From CAZEAC01 sp964510065 (GTDB lineage: Bacteria > Bdellovibrionota_C > UBA2361 > CAIXSY01): a stretch of DNA of 37,425 nt. The DNA lies in the NCBI GenBank assembly GCA_964510065.1, contig CAZEAC010000042.1, forward strand, positions 1 to 37,425. The letters are read 5' to 3'. Within the stretch, counting starts at the first letter, position 1; each line of letters begins with the position of its first letter. The notes below the pieces were generated by a model, which did not search any database, was not told the origin of the DNA, and saw only the letters and a program-made list of their open reading frames with translations. A program made the position numbers and the translations under genes. Below, piece by piece: positions 34,177 through 37,425 of this stretch.

Positions 34177-35109
34177 ATGAAGCCTGATAGTAGCATTTAT
34201 GTCGCTGGCCATCGCGGATTGGTAGGGTCAGCTATTGTCCGTGACCTCAAGGCACAGGGGCATACCAATATCATAGTGCAAACCCGTGACGAGCTCGATC
34301 TCTTAGATCAGCGAGCAGTTAATAACTTCTTGAAAAAGCAGAAAATCGAGTATGTATTTCTCGCCGCCGCTAAAGTCGGTGGAATTCTCTACAATTCGCG
34401 CTATCAGGCTGACTTCCTCTACGAGAATCTGGTTACCGCCTGTAATGTCATACATGCTGCCGCCGAGCATGGCGTTTCAAAGCTGTTGTTTTTGGGAAGC
34501 TCATGTATCTACCCAAAATTAGCCTCACAACCGATCAAAGAAGAGTCCCTTTTGACCGGCCCCCTTGAGCCGACGAACGAAGGCTACGCGCTTGCTAAGA
34601 TCGCGGGTTTGAAACTTTGCGAAAAGTACTTTCTTCAGTACGGCAAAAAATTCGTTTCGGTCATGCCGACCAATCTTTACGGACCGAACGACAACTACCA
34701 TCCCGAGAACTCTCATGTTATTCCGGGAATGCTGCGACGATTCCATGAAGCGAAAGTACGCGGAGACTCCCAAGTTACTATTTGGGGAAGCGGCACTCCG
34801 CGGCGCGAGTTTCTTTATGTTGACGACCTTGCGACGGCGCTTCGTACGATAATGGTTTCATACGAACAACCGAGTACCATAAACGTCGGTACTGGTAAGG
34901 ATTGTACAATACTCGAGCTTGCCACAATTATTCGAGAGGTCGTTGGCTTTCAAGGCTCGATTGCGCTGGATACTTCTCGGCCAGACGGCACGCCACGCAA
35001 AGTGCTTGATGTCTCAAAAATCTCCGCCCTCGGCTGGGCTCCGCAGTTTGAGCTTCCGCAAGGACTGGCACTGGCATATCGCTGGGCGATTGAAAATGGA
35101 AAGCTGTAG
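34177..35109 (+). CDS. fcl: GDP-L-fucose synthase (GDP-4-keto-6-deoxymannose epimerase/reductase)
   Basis: This 310-residue SDR converts GDP-4-keto-6-deoxy-D-mannose to GDP-L-fucose using NADPH. It has GHRGLVG (11-17), AAAKVGGI, FLGSSCIYP (106-113), YALAKIAG (137-144), NLYGPNDNYHPENSHVIPG and WGSGTPRREFLYVDDLA, all diagnostic of Fcl/WcaG. The partner dehydratase Gmd is not in the window. It is nine nucleotides before the next gene. If the substrate is supplied from elsewhere, the locus would add fucose or a derivative to the polymer. Confidence 0.93.
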   Translation: MKPDSSIYVAGHRGLVGSAIVRDLKAQGHTNIIVQTRDELDLLDQRAVNNFLKKQKIEYVFLAAAKVGGILYNSRYQADFLYENLVTACNVIHAAAEHGVSKLLFLGSSCIYPKLASQPIKEESLLTGPLEPTNEGYALAKIAGLKLCEKYFLQYGKKFVSVMPTNLYGPNDNYHPENSHVIPGMLRRFHEAKVRGDSQVTIWGSGTPRREFLYVDDLATALRTIMVSYEQPSTINVGTGKDCTILELATIIREVVGFQGSIALDTSRPDGTPRKVLDVSKISALGWAPQFELPQGLALAYRWAIENGKL

Positions 35110-35117
35110 AGGACCAA

Positions 35118-36542
35118 ATGGGACAGGCGGCAGAGGAACAGGCAGCAGAGACACAATCCGGCGTTGAGACGAGCCAGTCATCCGCGTCTAGATCTGCGCC
35201 TGCCTTTTTAGCTCGACAGATTCCTGCTTGGAAAAGGTATCTCTATCAAGTTATCGCCTCACGAATTTCTATCTTTACTAAGTACTACGACGCACTCGTT
35301 CAATTCTGCCCGGGGCAGGACGATCCTTTACTGCTCTACGAACAGACTGAATGTCCGAAAAAGCGGATCGCCGTTTCAACTGAGGAGCTAGGACTTTTAC
35401 GAAGCTCTAGCCATGACCATCGCGCTGTCGTGCTGCTCAATGGCAATTTGAATTACGACAACGACATTGAAGCCACGCTCGGCACCCTCAAGACTCATCT
35501 GACTCGGCTTTCACGCGTTGTTATTGTCGCTTACAATCCCTACCTTCGTTGGCTCTACTACCTCGCAAACATACTCAAGCTGCGCTCAAGCCCGCTTCCG
35601 ACCACATTTCTTACAAATACCGATCTCAGTAATCTCGCAAAGCTCAGTGGCTATGAAGTCGTAAAAATCACACCGGTTGGGTACTGCCCGATAGCGCTAG
35701 GAGGCTTCGGTGATTTTATAAATCGAGTACTTCCCGCGATTCCCGGTCTGCGCTGGATAGGATTGTGTGCGATAATAGTGCTCCGGCCCGTACTAAGCTC
35801 ATCGCGAAAGCCGAGTATTAGCATCGTCATTCCTTGCCGAAACGAAAAGGGAAATATTGAGGCGGCTTTGCAGCGCATGCCTAATTTCGGAGCACCAACA
35901 GAAATCCTATTTATTGAGGGCCATTCCAAGGACGGAACATGGGAAGAGGTGCAACGGGTATGCGCGAAGTACGCCGATAAATTCAAGTTGCAGGCTTTTC
36001 AGCAGACTGGCAAAGGCAAAAGCGACGCGGTACGGCTTGGATTCTCCAAGGCAACCAACGAGATCGTGACCATTCTCGACGCTGATCTGACGATGCCTCC
36101 GGAACTCTTAACGCGCTTTTATGACGCGTATTGCAATGGACACGCCGATTTTGTCAATGGCAGTCGACTTGTCTACCCAATGGAAGGCGAGGCAATGAGG
36201 TTTCTGAATCGTCTCGGCAATACTTTTTTCGCCAAAGCACTAAGCTTTGTGCTCAGTACCAGACTCGGCGATTCACTCTGTGGCACAAAATTGCTTCTGC
36301 GAAGTGACTATCAACGAATGATTGAGTGGCGCAAAGATTTCGGAGACTTCGATCCTTTTGGTGACTTCGAGCTTTTATTTCCGGCGGCAATCCTTGGCCT
36401 CGGTACCATTGACATTCCGATTGCCTATCGTGCTCGAACCTACGGCAGCACTAATATCCGCCGCTTCTATCATGGGCTTATGTTGTTGCGGATGACGCTG
36501 TTGGGCTTCGCAAAGGTGCGGATTGAACCGTCAGTACTATGA
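35118..36542 (+). CDS. GT2 glycosyltransferase with truncated methyltransferase-like N-terminus
   Basis: The C-terminal half (about 232-450) of this 474-residue protein is a GT2: SIVIPCRNEKGN, IEGHSKDGTWEE, TILDADLTMPPEL (317-329) and the DSLCGTKLLLR acceptor-side motif. Residues about 55-190 resemble the second half of a class I methyltransferase (VVLLNGNLNYDNDIE, VVIVAYNPYLRWLYYL, TFLTNTDLSNLAKLSGYEVV), but the SAM-binding GxGxG part is missing. The first 30 residues are low-complexity. Bifunctional methyltransferase-GT2 proteins are known; this one seems to keep only a degenerate methyltransferase part, which may be structural. It overlaps the next gene by 4 bp (ATGA). Confidence 0.8.
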   Translation: MGQAAEEQAAETQSGVETSQSSASRSAPAFLARQIPAWKRYLYQVIASRISIFTKYYDALVQFCPGQDDPLLLYEQTECPKKRIAVSTEELGLLRSSSHDHRAVVLLNGNLNYDNDIEATLGTLKTHLTRLSRVVIVAYNPYLRWLYYLANILKLRSSPLPTTFLTNTDLSNLAKLSGYEVVKITPVGYCPIALGGFGDFINRVLPAIPGLRWIGLCAIIVLRPVLSSSRKPSISIVIPCRNEKGNIEAALQRMPNFGAPTEILFIEGHSKDGTWEEVQRVCAKYADKFKLQAFQQTGKGKSDAVRLGFSKATNEIVTILDADLTMPPELLTRFYDAYCNGHADFVNGSRLVYPMEGEAMRFLNRLGNTFFAKALSFVLSTRLGDSLCGTKLLLRSDYQRMIEWRKDFGDFDPFGDFELLFPAAILGLGTIDIPIAYRARTYGSTNIRRFYHGLMLLRMTLLGFAKVRIEPSVL

Positions 36543-37291
36543 CCGCGAAGCCACTGGCGCAGCACAATATCGAGATCGAAGAAAACTCTCGATCGTGGGA
36601 TACCAAACCGCTGCTCCGTACAATTTATGCGAATTTCCATCGACAGATTGCCAGCCATATTCGAGCCAACGTAAACGGGAAGATCGTCGAACTTGGCTCC
36701 GGTATCGGAAATATTCGCGAAGTCATCCCTGACTGCATTCGAACGGATCTTTTTAAGAATCCCTGGCTCGATCAGACTGAGAACGCTTACCAGCTTTCGT
36801 TTGCGCCACAGCAGGTTTCACATCTTATACTTTTTGATGTTTTCCACCATCTGCAGTACCCGGGTACGGCACTAAGAGAATTTCATCGCGTACTTGCGCC
36901 AGGTGGTCGAGTCATAATTTTCGACCCCTATATTAGTCTCTTTGGATGGCTCGTGTATGGCCTGCTGCATCATGAGCCGGTGGCCTATCATGCGCCAATT
37001 ACCTGGGATGCGCCGGCATCGTTTGATCCATGGAAACACACCTATTACGCGGCGCAAGGCAATGCGACTCGAGTCTTTTGGGAAGATGCAATTGGCGACA
37101 AACTTGAAGGATGGAAACTACACGCCAAGTCGCGTTTCTCGGCGCTCGCTTACGTTTTCTCTGGGGGCTATAGTAAACCGCAACTCTACCCAAGCGCACT
37201 GTACCCGCTACTCCAGCTGTTAGAAAAGGTTGCCGATTTCGCACCGTTTCTACTTGCGACTCGAACGCTGGTGGTACTGGAGAAGCGCTGA
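36539..37291 (+). CDS. Class I SAM-dependent methyltransferase
   Basis: This 250-residue protein has motif I VELGSGIGNI (50-59), TDLF as the acidic turn (69-72), FDVFHHLQYP (99-108) and LAPGGRVIIFDPYIS after it. The central GWLVYGLLHHEPVAYH region and a later DPWKHTYYA are family-like insertions. The substrate is not evident. The start ATG overlaps the preceding TGA, so it is probably made together with the GT2, whose own methyltransferase-like part lacks the SAM site. After its stop, the remaining 134 bp of the window show nothing recognisable. Confidence 0.85.
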   Translation: MTAKPLAQHNIEIEENSRSWDTKPLLRTIYANFHRQIASHIRANVNGKIVELGSGIGNIREVIPDCIRTDLFKNPWLDQTENAYQLSFAPQQVSHLILFDVFHHLQYPGTALREFHRVLAPGGRVIIFDPYISLFGWLVYGLLHHEPVAYHAPITWDAPASFDPWKHTYYAAQGNATRVFWEDAIGDKLEGWKLHAKSRFSALAYVFSGGYSKPQLYPSALYPLLQLLEKVADFAPFLLATRTLVVLEKR

Positions 37292-37425
37292 CCTGCAATC
37301 GATCCGCACGTAACTATACACTTTAGGCGAAACAACTTACCCTTCCTCTCAGCTCTAACTCGGCGCTCTCCGTGCCTTGTAAGTTCTTTTTCAGGCAGTT
37401 TCCGTGGTGCACACTAGGAGACAAA

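Overview
The window is a large surface-polysaccharide (O-antigen or capsule type) biosynthesis and export locus from a Gram-negative bacterium. The main evidence is a Wzm/Wzt-type ABC exporter surrounded by nucleotide-sugar enzymes, glycosyltransferases, methyltransferases, amidotransferases and SGNH-type acyl-modification enzymes. The sequence does not let me name a genus. Base composition is near half G+C by eye. There are no rRNA or tRNA genes, phage genes or CRISPR arrays.

Layout. (1) 127-7881, minus strand: methyltransferase, asparagine-synthase-like amidotransferase, GT4 glycosyltransferase with a large extra N-terminal part, small membrane protein, methyltransferase, SGNH protein. (2) 7950-12289, plus strand: a second AsnB paralogue, a GtrB-like GT2 and a GT-C-like membrane protein. 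(3) 12228-20905, minus strand, transcribed from a good sigma70-like promoter at 20935-20963: TviB/WbpO-like UDP-HexNAc 6-dehydrogenase, SGNH protein, methyltransferase, Wzm, Wzt and two GT-C-like membrane proteins. (4) 21345-30461, plus strand: YfhO-like membrane protein, then a tightly overlapping block of oxidoreductase, hexapeptide acetyltransferase, aminotransferase, epimerase, second aminotransferase, NeuD/PglD-like acetyltransferase and GtrB-like GT2. (5) 30891-37291, plus strand: 1019-residue multidomain glycosyltransferase, GDP-L-fucose synthase, GT2 with a methyltransferase-like N-terminus, methyltransferase.

How it fits together (inference). The dehydrogenase, oxidoreductase, aminotransferase and acetyltransferase can turn UDP-GlcNAc into a 2,3-diacetamido uronic acid. 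The two AsnB-like proteins could convert carboxyls to carboxamides. Fcl supplies a 6-deoxyhexose. Cytoplasmic GT2/GT4 enzymes build the chain and Wzm/Wzt exports it. Two polyprenyl-phosphate GT2 enzymes plus three GT-C proteins and a YfhO-like protein could add side sugars outside the membrane, and the SGNH proteins could acylate. No gmd, 4,6-dehydratase, initiating phosphoglycosyltransferase, Wzx or Wzy is visible, so the locus probably continues beyond the window.

The least ordinary signals are: (a) two copies of a 179-180 bp, nearly whole-length palindromic MITE-like element at 1279-1457 and 33951-34130, each flanked by a 4-bp direct repeat of YTAA type that overlaps a gene's stop codon, with changes matched between arms; (b) a conserved module of about 75 residues (GxGRYSxW / FSxSDNSDP / NGRxY) shared by three otherwise unrelated proteins (2393-2836, 2860-5130, 17716-19578); and (c) structured intergenic sequences at 21081-21154 and 30498-30562.
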